43,980 nt of DNA from an uncultured Asticcacaulis sp. (lineage in GTDB: Bacteria; Pseudomonadota; Alphaproteobacteria; Caulobacterales; Caulobacteraceae). The translations under genes and the position numbers were made by a program. Where the stretch lies: assembly GCA_936940865.1 (NCBI GenBank), contig CAKZJB010000224.1:1-43980 (forward strand). The letters run 5' to 3'. Position 1 is the stretch's first letter; each line of letters begins with the position of its first letter. The notes below the pieces were generated by a model. The model worked only from the letters and a program-made list of their open reading frames with translations. It did not search any database and was not told the DNA's origin. Below, piece by piece: positions 1-9,462 of this stretch.

Positions 1-36
1 CCCAAGCGGCAGGCCCGTCTCTATTTGAAATAACGG

Positions 37-54
37 CTGTAACATTAGTGTCAT
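37..54 (+). promoter_or_regulatory. Pho box upstream of pstS
   Basis: Two 7-bp direct repeats, CTGTAAC (37-43) and GTGTCAT (48-54), are separated by ATTA. This 11-bp periodicity and the CTGTMAY-type half-sites match the PhoB-binding Pho box known from E. coli and alphaproteobacteria. The site lies 70 bp before the pstS start, where phosphate-starvation activation would be expected. PhoB itself is not in the window, so binding is inferred. Confidence 0.75.
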
Positions 55-124
55 AAATTGCGGGTACAGGCTCGCGACACTTCCCGGCCGGTTCCGAAAC
101 CGACATCCCCCAAGGAGATGGGAC

Positions 125-1180
125 ATGATGAAGCTTCTTTCCGCCGCCTTCGCCGCGGCTCTTCTGACCTCGACGGCCTACGCGACCGTCGCCTCGGCCG
201 ACACGATTTCGGGCGCCGGCTCGTCGTTCGCCGCGCCGCTCTACGCCAAGTGGGCGGAAGGCTACAAGCGCGCCACCGGCAGCCAGCTGAACTACCAGGC
301 CATCGGCTCGGGCGGCGGCATCAAGCAAATCCAGGCCAAGACGGTCGATTTCGCCGGCTCGGACAAGCCTCTGACCCAGGACGTGCTGAACCAGTACGGC
401 CTCTACCAGTTCCCGACCGCCATCGGCGGCGTGGTGCCGATGATCAACCTGCCGGGCGTCGCCGCCGGTCAGCTGAAGCTGACGGGCCCCGTGCTCGCCG
501 ACATCTACCTCGGCAAGATCACGATGTGGAACGCGCCGGAAATCGCCAAGCTGAACCCCGGCCTGAAGCTGCCGGGCCTGCCGATCACCGTCGTCCACCG
601 TTCGGACGGGTCGGGCACGACCTTCATCTTCACGACCTATCTGTCGCAGGTCGACGGCGAGTGGAAGCAGAAGGTCGGCGCTTCGGACGCCGTTGAATGG
701 CCGGTCGGCCTGGGCGGCAAGGGCAATGACGGCGTTTCGGCCTTCGTCAAGCAGACGGCCGGTTCGATCGGCTATGTCGAATACGCCTATGTCATCAAGA
801 CGGCTGCCAACTATGCCCTGGTCCAAAGCCATGACGGCACCTGGCCGAAGCCGACCGCTCCGGCGTTTGCCGCCGCCGCCGCCGGCGCCGACTGGGCGCA
901 TGCTCCGGGCAACTACCTGATGATCGTCAACCAGCCCGGCGCCAACGCCTGGCCGATCTCGGGCGCGACCTTCGCCATCCTGTACAAGTCCGAAGGCGAT
1001 GCCGCCAAGCGCGCTAACGTCCTGAAGTTCTTCGACTACGGCTTCAAGACCGGCGACTTCAACGCGGCCGACCTGCAGTACGTCCCGATGCCGGCGAACG
1101 TCAAGACGATGATCCGCCAACAGTGGAAGCAGAACATCACCGCCGGCGGCAAGCCGGTTTACGTGTCGCCGAACAAGTAA
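125..1180 (+). CDS. pstS: Phosphate ABC transporter substrate-binding protein PstS
   Basis: Periplasmic phosphate-binding component of the high-affinity PstSCAB importer. The 351-aa product has a Sec signal peptide (hydrophobic stretch at about residues 4-24, cleavage probably after the Ala-Ser-Ala near 25). The mature N-terminus reads ISGAGSSFAAPLYAKWAEGY, typical of PstS, and a HRSDGSGTT phosphate-binding loop lies near residue 158. AAGGAG at 112-117 sits 7 nt before this ATG. It is followed by pstC, pstA and pstB on the same strand, but a strong hairpin-T terminator separates it from pstC. That arrangement would make the binding protein more abundant than the permease. The Pho box upstream points to induction by phosphate starvation. 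Confidence 0.96.
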   Translation: MMKLLSAAFAAALLTSTAYATVASADTISGAGSSFAAPLYAKWAEGYKRATGSQLNYQAIGSGGGIKQIQAKTVDFAGSDKPLTQDVLNQYGLYQFPTAIGGVVPMINLPGVAAGQLKLTGPVLADIYLGKITMWNAPEIAKLNPGLKLPGLPITVVHRSDGSGTTFIFTTYLSQVDGEWKQKVGASDAVEWPVGLGGKGNDGVSAFVKQTAGSIGYVEYAYVIKTAANYALVQSHDGTWPKPTAPAFAAAAAGADWAHAPGNYLMIVNQPGANAWPISGATFAILYKSEGDAAKRANVLKFFDYGFKTGDFNAADLQYVPMPANVKTMIRQQWKQNITAGGKPVYVSPNK

Positions 1181-1204
1181 GCGGCACGCATACTGACAAG
1201 CGAT

Positions 1205-1250
1205 CGGGGCGAGGTTGTGCCTTTTGGCTATAGCCTCGCCCCGAATTTTT
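1205..1250 (+). terminator. Intrinsic terminator/attenuator between pstS and pstC
   Basis: A perfect 10-bp stem (1205-1214 with 1234-1243) encloses a 19-nt loop that holds a small inner GCC/GGC hairpin. It is followed by AATTTTT. Partial read-through would supply pstCAB at lower dose than pstS. Confidence 0.8.
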
Positions 1251-1329
1251 AATAAAACCTGTTGATACCGCACCCGGTGGCGGACTATGCGGACAAGGTG
1301 ATGTCCGGGTACTGAAAAGCAGAGAAGCG

Positions 1330-2268
1330 ATGAGCGAAGAGAAAATCTTGCACAAGTCCGATCCGTTCGATCCGGTCTTTCGCTACGTAGCCTTTGCCGC
1401 GGCGACCCTGCTTATGGCCGTACTTGGCGGTATCGTCGTCTCGCTGTTGATCGGGGGATGGCCGGCCCTGTCGAAATTCGGGCTGAACTTCTTCATCAGT
1501 ACGACTTGGAATCCGGTAACGGACGTTTATGGCGGTGCGGGCCCCATCGTGGGAACGATCGTGTCTTCCCTGCTGGCGCTGGCCATGGCCCTGCCGATCG
1601 CGATCGGTATCGCGGTCTTCCTGACGCAATTCGCGCCCAAGTTCATTTCCCAGCCCCTGTCGATCGCCGTCGAGCTGCTGGCCGGCATTCCGTCGATCGT
1701 CTACGGCATGTGCGGGCTGTTCGTCCTGGCGCCGGTTTTCGCGGCTAAGGTCCAGCTGCCGCTGGTCATGGCGCTGAGCAACAATCCCGATTCCTTCTGG
1801 GCCAAGCTGGTTTACGGCGTCCCGAATGGCGCCAACATCTTCACGGCGTCGCTGATCCTGGCGATCATGATCCTGCCTTATATGTCGGCGGTGTTCCGCG
1901 AACTGTTCCGGTCAATCCCGCCCCAGGTGCGCGAAGCGGCCTTCGGCGTCGGCGCCACGCCCTTCGAAGTCATCACCGGTGTCATCATTCCTTACGTGAA
2001 GAAAGGCATGGTCGGCGTGGTCATGCTGGGCCTTGGCCGCGCGCTTGGGGAAACCATGGCCGTTACCTTCATTATCGGCAATTCGCACGGCTTCCCGAAA
2101 TCGCTCTTCGACTCTGGTTCGACCATCGCCTCGACCATCGCCAACGAGTTCAACGAGGCCAGCGGTCTGCACACCTCGGCGCTCCTGGCGCTCGGTCTCG
2201 TCCTGTTTTTGATCACCTTCGCTGTTCTGGCCCTGGCCAGGGCCCTGCTGTCTTCGCAGCGGTATTGA
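1330..2268 (+). CDS. pstC: Phosphate ABC transporter permease PstC
   Basis: Inner-membrane permease subunit of the PstSCAB phosphate importer. The 312-aa protein has about six hydrophobic segments, the first at about residues 20-42. It carries the binding-protein-dependent permease EAA-type loop (REAAFGVGATPFEVITGVIIP, near 195-215) that contacts the ATPase. Hallmark stretches of PstC include LLAGIPSIVYGMCGLFVLAP and LGRALGETMAVTFIIGN. The ATG at 1330 is preceded by AGAGAAG. The gap to pstA is 10 bp. The length is that of the standard PstC core, with no extra N-terminal membrane extension. Confidence 0.95.
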   Translation: MSEEKILHKSDPFDPVFRYVAFAAATLLMAVLGGIVVSLLIGGWPALSKFGLNFFISTTWNPVTDVYGGAGPIVGTIVSSLLALAMALPIAIGIAVFLTQFAPKFISQPLSIAVELLAGIPSIVYGMCGLFVLAPVFAAKVQLPLVMALSNNPDSFWAKLVYGVPNGANIFTASLILAIMILPYMSAVFRELFRSIPPQVREAAFGVGATPFEVITGVIIPYVKKGMVGVVMLGLGRALGETMAVTFIIGNSHGFPKSLFDSGSTIASTIANEFNEASGLHTSALLALGLVLFLITFAVLALARALLSSQRY

Positions 2269-2278
2269 GGATTTCCCG

Positions 2279-3121
2279 ATGTCGGCCCGTCTCATTCGCA
2301 GAAAACTCGCATCGCAGATTTTCATGGTCGTGTGCGGCATAGCGACGCTGATCGCTCTGACGGCACTCGTCCTTATCCTCTATACCTTGGTCACCCGCGG
2401 TATCGGCGGCCTCAACCTCGAGATCTTCACCCAGGATACGCCAGCGCCGGGATCGCCGGGGGGCTTGCGCAACACCATCGTCGGGTCGGTCATGATGTGC
2501 GGTGTCGCGATGATCGTGGCCCTTGTGGTCGGCGTCCTTTCAGGAACCTGGCTGGCGGAAATCGGCGGCGACACGCCTTACGGCCACGCGGTCCGCTTCC
2601 TGAACGACGTGCTGCTGTCGGCGCCGTCCATCCTGGTCGGACTGTTCGTCTATCAGATGCTGGTCGAACCCTTCCACGGCTATTCGGGCTGGGCCGGCGC
2701 GGTCGCCCTGGCCATCCTGGCGACGCCGATCGTCACGCGGACCACCGAAGACATCCTGAACCTGCAGCCCAATGCCCTGCGCGAAGCCGGCATGGCGCTG
2801 GGCGGATCGCAATTCATCACCATCCGCAAGGTGATCTGGAAGGCCGCCGGTACGGGCCTGCTGACCGGCGGGCTGCTGGGCTTTGCCCGGATTTCCGGTG
2901 AAACCGCGCCGCTGCTCTTCACCTCGCTCGGCAACAACTTCCTCGATCTCGACATGAGCCATCGCATGGGCGCCCTGCCGATCGCCATGTACAATTTCGC
3001 CCTGAGCCCCTACGACGACTGGAACAAGCTGGCCTGGGTCGCCGCGCTCCTGGTCGCGCTGGCCGTTCTCGCCGTCAATATTCTCGGTCGCTGGCTGGCC
3101 CGCGACAAATCCGGTCACTGA
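2279..3121 (+). CDS. pstA: Phosphate ABC transporter permease PstA
   Basis: Second membrane subunit of the phosphate importer, 280 aa with about six transmembrane helices. The EAA loop ([20 protein letters not shown], near 165-185) and the [15 protein letters not shown] motif are characteristic of PstA. AGGA about 8 nt upstream supports the ATG at 2279. It sits between pstC and pstB in the usual order and pairs with PstC as a heterodimeric channel. Nothing is unusual apart from the lack of phoU downstream of the operon. Confidence 0.95.
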   Translation: MSARLIRRKLASQIFMVVCGIATLIALTALVLILYTLVTRGIGGLNLEIFTQDTPAPGSPGGLRNTIVGSVMMCGVAMIVALVVGVLSGTWLAEIGGDTPYGHAVRFLNDVLLSAPSILVGLFVYQMLVEPFHGYSGWAGAVALAILATPIVTRTTEDILNLQPNALREAGMALGGSQFITIRKVIWKAAGTGLLTGGLLGFARISGETAPLLFTSLGNNFLDLDMSHRMGALPIAMYNFALSPYDDWNKLAWVAALLVALAVLAVNILGRWLARDKSGH

Positions 3122-3156
3122 TCCAGTCCCGCCCATCCTCTGAAACAGAGATTTTT

Positions 3157-3969
<813 letters not shown>

Positions 3970-3992
3970 TACCACTATACGATAAAATCAAA

Positions 3993-4021
3993 GGCGGCGC
4001 TTGCGGGCGCCGCCTTTTTTT
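3993..4021 (+). terminator. Intrinsic terminator of the pst operon
   Basis: An 8-bp GC-only stem (3993-4000 with 4007-4014) with a 6-nt loop is followed directly by seven T. It lies 24 bp after the pstB stop. Confidence 0.9.
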
Positions 4022-4024
4022 ACT

Positions 4025-4083
4025 CCTCCCCATCTTTGATGGGGAGGGGGACCGCGAAGCGGTGGAGGGGTTTCTTGCTTGGG
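4025..4083. repeat. Dispersed palindromic intergenic repeat (CTCCCC type)
   Basis: A 10-bp perfect inverted repeat (CCTCCCCATC at 4025-4034, GATGGGGAGG at 4038-4047) is followed by a GCGAAGC core and GGAGGGG. A related, decayed copy lies at 37150-37172, and a longer palindrome of similar composition at 18584-18684. Such CTCCCC/GGGGAG palindromes recur between genes in Caulobacterales and related alphaproteobacteria. The function is unknown. Confidence 0.5.
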
Positions 4084-4115
4084 CCGCAAGCTGTTGTCCA
4101 CCACCCGCTACCACC

Positions 4116-6101
4116 CTATTTCTTCGTAATATAGACCTTGCGCTCGGCGCCTTCGACCTTGGAGCCGTCTGTCCGCGTGGCCTCCAAACTCAGCACATGC
4201 TCGCCCGGCGTCAGCGATCCCGGCGGGAAGGTGAAGGTAAACTGGACCTTCGGATAGTTGGGGGCGTAGCTCAGATAGTCGGGTGCGTGGAAATTGGGGT
4301 CGTCGATCCCGTATTTGGCGGCGACGACGGGTTTATGGTCGATCATGATATCGACATGGGTGATGCCCTTCGGATCGACGGCGATGCCGTAATGCTGCTT
4401 GCTGTCCTTGACCGTGATGAAGCTGCCGCTGTTCGGGTTGGCCAGATAGAGCTGCGGAATCAGCGGGCAGGGGCCCTTGGGCAGGACGTCGAGCGGCTTT
4501 TGCCGCACGCGCGCCGTATAGAGCGAGAGTACCGTCCGGCCGGGCGGCAGCGAGGTCTGTTTGAACGGCTCGATATCCTCGAAGGTGCGGCACAGCGTCG
4601 TGTACATGGAGAGCGCCTCGCCCACGTGCAGCAGGTAGTCGGGCTCGTCGAGGATGATGACGACGCCTTTGCCGGCTCGGTCTTTTTGCAAGGCTTCGAG
4701 ATCGAGGTGCCAGTCGTGGCGGGCGACGACGAAGCGCGCCACATTGTCGTAGGGCTCGCCCAGCGTATAGATGTGACGGCCTTCCTTGCCCGGTCCCGGG
4801 AATTCGAGGTGCACGGCCGTGCGGTGGCCGGTGGCCGCCCACGCGATGTCGTCGCCGAAGCGGGCCCTGGCGCGCGCCGTGGCGGCCGCCAGGTCGGGCT
4901 CGGCCAGCAGGTAGTTCTCGTTCTGCAGGATGTTATGGGCGCGTTCGGTATAGGGCAGTTCGGCCGAATGGCGGTACTCCCACTGGTAGATGCTGGCGGC
5001 GACGCCGATCACCAGGGCCAGGACCGGGCTGATGGCGATGACGGCGCCGCGTAACAGACGGCCGAAGGGCGTGAAAGCGTTGTCGGCGAAGGCGATCAGC
5101 AGGCCGGGCACGTAGGGCAGAAGCGGCAGATAGGCCATGAAGGGCCAGTGCGGCATGACCTTCTTGTTGATCGTCGCCTGGACGACGTAGAACAGGAAGA
5201 TGGTCACGGCCTGATAGCCCAGCAGCGTATCGGGCTTGTGGCGGTCGTCCACCAGCGAGACCTTGGCCGCGAAGCACAGGGCGACGAAGAAGATGGGCGT
5301 GCACAGGCCGACCTGCGTCAGGACGAAGCTTATGATGTGGTCGGGCGCCGGGTCGAAATGGGGGCGGTTGATAACGTGGAACTGCACCGCCGGCCAGTCG
5401 TGGGTGGCGTTGTAGATGATGGCCGGGATGAAGCCGATGACGCCCAGTACCGCCGTGATGTAGGGACCGGGTCGGGTCCATAGCTTGCGGCCTTCGCGGT
5501 TGACCAGCATGAACAGGACGACGGCAAGGCCGGGCACCAGGAAGCGGAAGTGGACCAACTGGCCGATGCCTGCGCATACGCCTGCCCAGATCCACCACTT
5601 GCGTTCGTCCGTCGCGACCGCGCGGATCAGGCAGCCGCACATGACGACCAGCAGCAGTTGCAGGGCGCCTTCGGGGTAGAAGATCGTACCGTTAAGCGCC
5701 GACGGCGGCAGCAGCAGGGCGATGATGGCGGCCCAGATGGCGTTGCGCCGCGTGGTCAGCGGCTCGGCCAGGAAATAGACGGCGAAGGGAATGGCGGTGG
5801 CGATCAACAGTCCGATGATGCGCAGCGGCCAGATGTGCCAGCCGAAGATCGCGGTGACCAGCCGGGCGATCCACGGAAAGCCGGCCGGGATGTCGGGATA
5901 GCCGAAGTCGGGGTAGGCGCCCGACACGACGAAGTGGCTTTCTTCCCAAATGACATGGCTGATCAGACCGATGGCGAAGCGCCACACCGTCATGACCGCC
6001 AACAGCCCCAAGGCCGCGCGCATCAGCATGCGATCGTCGCCGATCAGCCGCTTTTGCGGTCCCATGCGCTGCCGTTCGGCGCCCAGCTCGATATAGTCCA
6101 T
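4116..6101 (-). CDS. GT-C (ArnT/PMT-like) membrane glycosyltransferase with C-terminal domain
   Basis: Probable polyprenyl-phosphate-sugar-dependent glycosyltransferase of the GT39/GT83 (PMT_2) type, in the inner membrane with the active site facing the periplasm. The 661-aa product has an N-terminal hydrophobic block (about residues 28-395) with roughly ten to eleven helices. The first periplasmic loop holds an acidic WEESHF motif followed by AYPDFGYPDIPAGFPWIARL, as expected for the catalytic acidic motif and following loop of this family. Residues from about 400 to 661 are soluble; the last 100 are beta-rich (LTPGEHVLSLEATRTDG) and resemble an Ig-like fold. AGGGAA 7 nt before the ATG supports the start. 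It is a single gene, convergent with pstB. The acceptor (lipid, polysaccharide or protein) cannot be told from sequence. Confidence 0.75.
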   Translation of the reverse strand: MDYIELGAERQRMGPQKRLIGDDRMLMRAALGLLAVMTVWRFAIGLISHVIWEESHFVVSGAYPDFGYPDIPAGFPWIARLVTAIFGWHIWPLRIIGLLIATAIPFAVYFLAEPLTTRRNAIWAAIIALLLPPSALNGTIFYPEGALQLLLVVMCGCLIRAVATDERKWWIWAGVCAGIGQLVHFRFLVPGLAVVLFMLVNREGRKLWTRPGPYITAVLGVIGFIPAIIYNATHDWPAVQFHVINRPHFDPAPDHIISFVLTQVGLCTPIFFVALCFAAKVSLVDDRHKPDTLLGYQAVTIFLFYVVQATINKKVMPHWPFMAYLPLLPYVPGLLIAFADNAFTPFGRLLRGAVIAISPVLALVIGVAASIYQWEYRHSAELPYTERAHNILQNENYLLAEPDLAAATARARARFGDDIAWAATGHRTAVHLEFPGPGKEGRHIYTLGEPYDNVARFVVARHDWHLDLEALQKDRAGKGVVIILDEPDYLLHVGEALSMYTTLCRTFEDIEPFKQTSLPPGRTVLSLYTARVRQKPLDVLPKGPCPLIPQLYLANPNSGSFITVKDSKQHYGIAVDPKGITHVDIMIDHKPVVAAKYGIDDPNFHAPDYLSYAPNYPKVQFTFTFPPGSLTPGEHVLSLEATRTDGSKVEGAERKVYITKK

Positions 6102-6168
6102 CGCGATGTTCCCTGCCTGCCATCAAGAGCGGCGGACTATAGCAGCGAAAGCCGGGCGCGAAAGACCC

Positions 6169-7026
6169 TTAAGGGTTAATGAGCCCCTGGTCCGCCAGCC
6201 AGTCGCCGAGGCGTGAGCGCCAGTCGCGAACGGCCCTGAGCCTGGAGCGGTCGCCCATGTTGAAACCATGCTGGCCGCCTGACAGGACGTGGCGTTCCAG
6301 CGGCACGTCGGGCCAGGCGCGGTACATGTTTTCAATGACGTCCGTGTCGGCCACGCCCATCTTGTCGTCCCAGGCCGTCAGCAGAAATGCCGGCGGCGGG
6401 GCTGTGAACACCGTCGGGGGGATGCCGAGCGGTCCGGGATAGATTTCGATCAGGAAATCGGGGCGGCCGGGCAGGCGGTCTATCGGATCGGGCGCATTCG
6501 GATCGGGTGCCTTGGACGTAAAGGCGACCATGGAGGTCAGCTCGCCGCCAGCCGAAAAGCCCATGACGCCGACCTTGTTCGGGTCGATATTATAGTCGGC
6601 GGCGTGGGCGCGCACCCAGCGCACAGCGCGGATCAGATCGCCCTGCGCGTCGCCTTCGATCGAGTAGGGAGACCCCGCCTCGCGCGCCAGCACGTATTTC
6701 AGCGCGAACGCCGTGACGCCCTGGCTGGCCAGGTATTGCGCCGGCTTTATGCCTTCCTCACCGAAGACGAGGTTCTGGTGGCCGCCGCCCGGCACGACGA
6801 TGACGGCGGCGCGGCTGGCCTTGCCCGGTGGAGGCATGAAGACAGTGAGCGAGGGATTGTTGATGCTGCGCCACCACCACTCGGCGTGCTGTTCCGGGAT
6901 ATCGCGGCGGGATTCGAAGCCGGGCTGGCCCTTGGGCCACAGATAGACGACGGGCGGATTTGACGTTTGCGCTTGTGCCGCGGGGGCAATGAGACAGGCG
7001 GCCATAAGGGCGAACAGCAGACGCAT
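6169..7026 (-). CDS. Secreted alpha/beta hydrolase, carbohydrate-esterase-like
   Basis: Probable periplasmic or secreted esterase of the BD-FAE/acetylxylan-esterase-like hydrolase_3 group, removing acyl groups from plant polysaccharide or oligosaccharides. The 285-aa product has a signal peptide (MRLLFALMAACLIAPAAQA), an oxyanion-hole VVPGGGH motif (about residue 77), the nucleophile elbow GFSAGGE (about 165), an Asp in LTAWDDKMG and a C-terminal GGQHGFNMG His. AGGGAG 7 nt before the ATG supports the start. A LacI-type operator lies 23 bp upstream. Its proximity to the mannoside genes suggests a role in deacetylation, but the substrate is not determined. Confidence 0.75.
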   Translation of the reverse strand: MRLLFALMAACLIAPAAQAQTSNPPVVYLWPKGQPGFESRRDIPEQHAEWWWRSINNPSLTVFMPPPGKASRAAVIVVPGGGHQNLVFGEEGIKPAQYLASQGVTAFALKYVLAREAGSPYSIEGDAQGDLIRAVRWVRAHAADYNIDPNKVGVMGFSAGGELTSMVAFTSKAPDPNAPDPIDRLPGRPDFLIEIYPGPLGIPPTVFTAPPPAFLLTAWDDKMGVADTDVIENMYRAWPDVPLERHVLSGGQHGFNMGDRSRLRAVRDWRSRLGDWLADQGLINP

Positions 7027-7048
7027 GAAACTCTCCCTGATCCATTAT

Positions 7049-7062
7049 TGTAAACGATTACT
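7049..7062 (-). promoter_or_regulatory. LacI-family-type operator upstream of the esterase gene
   Basis: TGTAAACGATTACT is a near-perfect palindrome centred on CG (7055-7056), with TGTAA and TTACt arms. This is the standard shape of LacI/GalR-family operators in proteobacteria (TGTAAnCGnTTACA). It sits 23 bp before the esterase start and 32 bp after the rbsK stop. The cognate regulator is not in the window. Confidence 0.6.
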
Positions 7063-7093
7063 ATGCCGATAAATCGGGGCTGGCAAGCCGATG

Positions 7094-8017
7094 CTATACC
7101 GGATGGCGCGTCAGAAACGCTTCGACCTCTTCCGGAGACGGCGCGGCGTCGGCCGAGGCGCGCGTCACCGAAATCGCCGCGGCGGCGGACGCGTAGCGCA
7201 GGGCCTCGATCAGGTCCGTTCCGGCGACCAGGCGATCGACCAGGGCGCCGTTGAAGGTGTCGCCGGCACCCGTGGCGTCGACCGCTTTGACCGGGAAGGC
7301 AGGAATACGCACCAGCTCCGCGTCGATGAGCGCGGCGCAGCCCGCCGACCCCAGGGTGACGACGGCCTGCCGCGCGCCGGCCTTGATCAGGGCGCCAAGG
7401 CCTTGGGTCAGCGAGGCGTCGGACAGGTCGGCGATGTCGGTCAGCGCCATCAACTCCAGTTCATTGGGTGTGACGACGTCGGCCAAGGGCAGAAGGTCGA
7501 GCACGCTCGAATCGGCGGGCGCCGGATTGACGACGGTCAGGACTCCATGGCGGCGGGCGATTTCGAGGGCGCGGCGTACCGCCGGCAGCGGAATTTCCAG
7601 CTGCACCACCACGGCCGCCGCCCCGGTGATCAGGCCGCTTGCCGCGTCGATGTCGGCGGGCGATACGCGGCTGTTGGCTCCAGGGGTGACGACGATCATG
7701 TTCTGGCCGTCTTCGGCGACCAAGATATGCGCCATGCCGGTGCGTTCGTCGTCCAGCGTCCGCACCTGCGCGGCGCCGACGCCCTTGCGCGTGAGATGTC
7801 CCATTGCCTGCTGGCCGATGGCGTCGCTGCCGACGGCGCCGACCATTTCGACCGGCCGGCCGAACGATGCGCAGGCCGCCGCCTGGTTGAGGCCCTTGCC
7901 GCCGATCGCCGTCCGCAGGCCGTGGCCGATCAGGGTTTCGTTCGGCTTTGGCAGGGCGGTCACATCGAGCAGGTAATCGAAATTTATGCTGCCGACGACG
8001 ACAATGGGCTTATGCAT
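7094..8017 (-). CDS. rbsK: Ribokinase (PfkB family)
   Basis: Phosphorylates ribose to ribose-5-phosphate in the cytoplasm. The 307-aa product is of standard length, with the N-terminal GSINFDYLLDV strand, GGKGLNQA (PfkB signature 1, residues 39-46), a TPNELE stretch near 183 and the catalytic DATGAGDTF (248-256, base Asp253). Ribokinases usually read GGKGANQA; the Leu here is a minor departure. It is divergent from the nucleoside hydrolase gene across 95 bp. That fits a pathway in which ribose freed from nucleosides is phosphorylated. Another PfkB sugar or nucleoside kinase cannot be wholly excluded. Confidence 0.88.
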   Translation of the reverse strand: MHKPIVVVGSINFDYLLDVTALPKPNETLIGHGLRTAIGGKGLNQAAACASFGRPVEMVGAVGSDAIGQQAMGHLTRKGVGAAQVRTLDDERTGMAHILVAEDGQNMIVVTPGANSRVSPADIDAASGLITGAAAVVVQLEIPLPAVRRALEIARRHGVLTVVNPAPADSSVLDLLPLADVVTPNELELMALTDIADLSDASLTQGLGALIKAGARQAVVTLGSAGCAALIDAELVRIPAFPVKAVDATGAGDTFNGALVDRLVAGTDLIEALRYASAAAAISVTRASADAAPSPEEVEAFLTRHPV

Positions 8018-8112
8018 GGGTGCGTTTCCGGTGAGGCCGCGACGTTACCCAGTTTCGTGGCCACCTGCAAAACCCCTTTACGCCTGCCGCAGGCGCATGC
8101 GAATCGTAAACC

Positions 8113-9051
8113 ATGTCAAAGCGCAAGATCATCATCGATACCGATCCCGGCCAGGACGACGCCCTGGCCATTTTGCTGGCCCTGGCCTCGCCGGAGGATC
8201 TCGACGTCCTGGGAATCGTGGCGGTGGCCGGCAATGTGCCGCTGCACCAAACGCTCAACAATGCGCGCAAGCTGGTCGAATTGTCCGGCCGGACCGATAT
8301 CAAAGTCTTTGCCGGCAGTGAGAGGCCCCTGCGCCAGACCCTGGTCACCGCCGAGCACATCCATGGCGCCACGGGGCTCGACGGGCCCGATCTGCCGGAG
8401 CCGACCTATCCGGTCGAGGAAAAATCCGGCGTCCAGTTCATCATCGACACCTTGCGGACGGTCGACGACGTGACTCTGGTGACGCTGGGGCCGCTTACCG
8501 ATATCGCCAGGGCTTTTACCGAAGCGCCCGACGTCGTCGGCCGCGTGCGCGAAGTCGTGATGATGCTGGGGTCGTGGCGCGAACTGGGCAATGTCTCGCC
8601 GACCGCCGAATTCAACGCCTATGTCGACGCCGCCGCCACCGACATCGTGCTGCGGAGCGAAGCCAGGCTGACGCTTCTGCCGCTCGACGCCACGCACAAG
8701 GTCATCTCCACGCCCGAGCGCATGCAGGTCTTGCGCGACATGGGCAATCGCACGGGGCCGCAGGCGGCCATCATGCTCAAGGCTTCGGAAGCCTTCGACA
8801 TGGCGCGTTTCGGCTGGGCCGGCGCTCCGCTGCACGATCCGTGCACCATTGCCTATCTCTTGAAGCCAGAACTGTTCAGTGGCCGCGAGGTCAATGTCAT
8901 GGTGGAGACCGAAAGCGAGCTGACGCTGGGCATGACCGTGGTCGACTGGTGGAAGTCGACCGACCGCAAGCCCAACGCCACCTTCATGACCGAGGCCGAC
9001 GGCGAGGGCTTCTATCAGTTGCTGTTCGAGCGTTTGCGCAGGTTGCCTTAA
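8113..9051 (+). CDS. Inosine-uridine-type nucleoside hydrolase
   Basis: Hydrolyses the N-glycosidic bond of ribonucleosides to base plus ribose. The 312-aa protein has the Ca2+-binding motif DTDPGQDD (residues 9-16), an EFNAYVDAAA segment (166-175) for ribose contact and His241-Asp242 in APLHDPCTIAYL. These positions coincide with the catalytic and metal-binding residues described for the Crithidia enzyme. No convincing Shine-Dalgarno site precedes the ATG, but the DTDPG motif fixes the N-terminus within a few residues. Divergent from rbsK, it supplies ribose for it. The preference among inosine, uridine and other nucleosides is not determined. Confidence 0.9.
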   Translation: MSKRKIIIDTDPGQDDALAILLALASPEDLDVLGIVAVAGNVPLHQTLNNARKLVELSGRTDIKVFAGSERPLRQTLVTAEHIHGATGLDGPDLPEPTYPVEEKSGVQFIIDTLRTVDDVTLVTLGPLTDIARAFTEAPDVVGRVREVVMMLGSWRELGNVSPTAEFNAYVDAAATDIVLRSEARLTLLPLDATHKVISTPERMQVLRDMGNRTGPQAAIMLKASEAFDMARFGWAGAPLHDPCTIAYLLKPELFSGREVNVMVETESELTLGMTVVDWWKSTDRKPNATFMTEADGEGFYQLLFERLRRLP

Positions 9052-9075
9052 TGCGCACGCTCATCAAGCCTTGGA

Positions 9076-9384
9076 TTAGACCGGAAGGCGCGTGGCGTTT
9101 TCGACCGTATAGTCGGCGGCGACGCGAATGTCGCGCAGGTGGCGGACGCGGCGGATCGATTCTTCGTACAGCGGGTGGGCCTTGTAGGCGCGGAAATCCT
9201 CGATCGAGGCAAATTCGCCGTAGACGATGACGTCGATATCGTTGGCCAACTGGTCGATCTTTTCGTTGTGCGAGACTTCCAGCAGGGCGGCGTGCGGAAT
9301 CTGGGTCAGGACCGACAGGCCGCTGTAGATGCTTTCGAGATCCGCCCGGTCCTTGCAGCTGAACATAACGATGTGACGGATCAT
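9076..9384 (-). CDS. Dabb (stress-responsive alpha/beta-barrel) domain protein
   Basis: A 102-aa single-domain protein of the dimeric ferredoxin-like Dabb fold. It begins MIRHIVMFSCKD, the family's first strand, and contains the DIDVIVYGEFASIEDF...YKAHPLYEES region. I chose the ATG at 9384 because Dabb proteins start at this MIRHI; a GTG 6 nt earlier is also open. No clear ribosome-binding site is seen. It is convergent with the nucleoside hydrolase gene, 24 bp apart. The function is unknown; members include small-molecule-processing and stress-induced proteins. Confidence 0.8.
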   Translation of the reverse strand: MIRHIVMFSCKDRADLESIYSGLSVLTQIPHAALLEVSHNEKIDQLANDIDVIVYGEFASIEDFRAYKAHPLYEESIRRVRHLRDIRVAADYTVENATRLPV

Positions 9385-9462
9385 GAGCACGCACGCAGTA
9401 GCGATTGAAACCAGCGCACTCCTTAAAGCTTAAGGGCAAAGCGTCAAGGCCGAAATGCGCAT

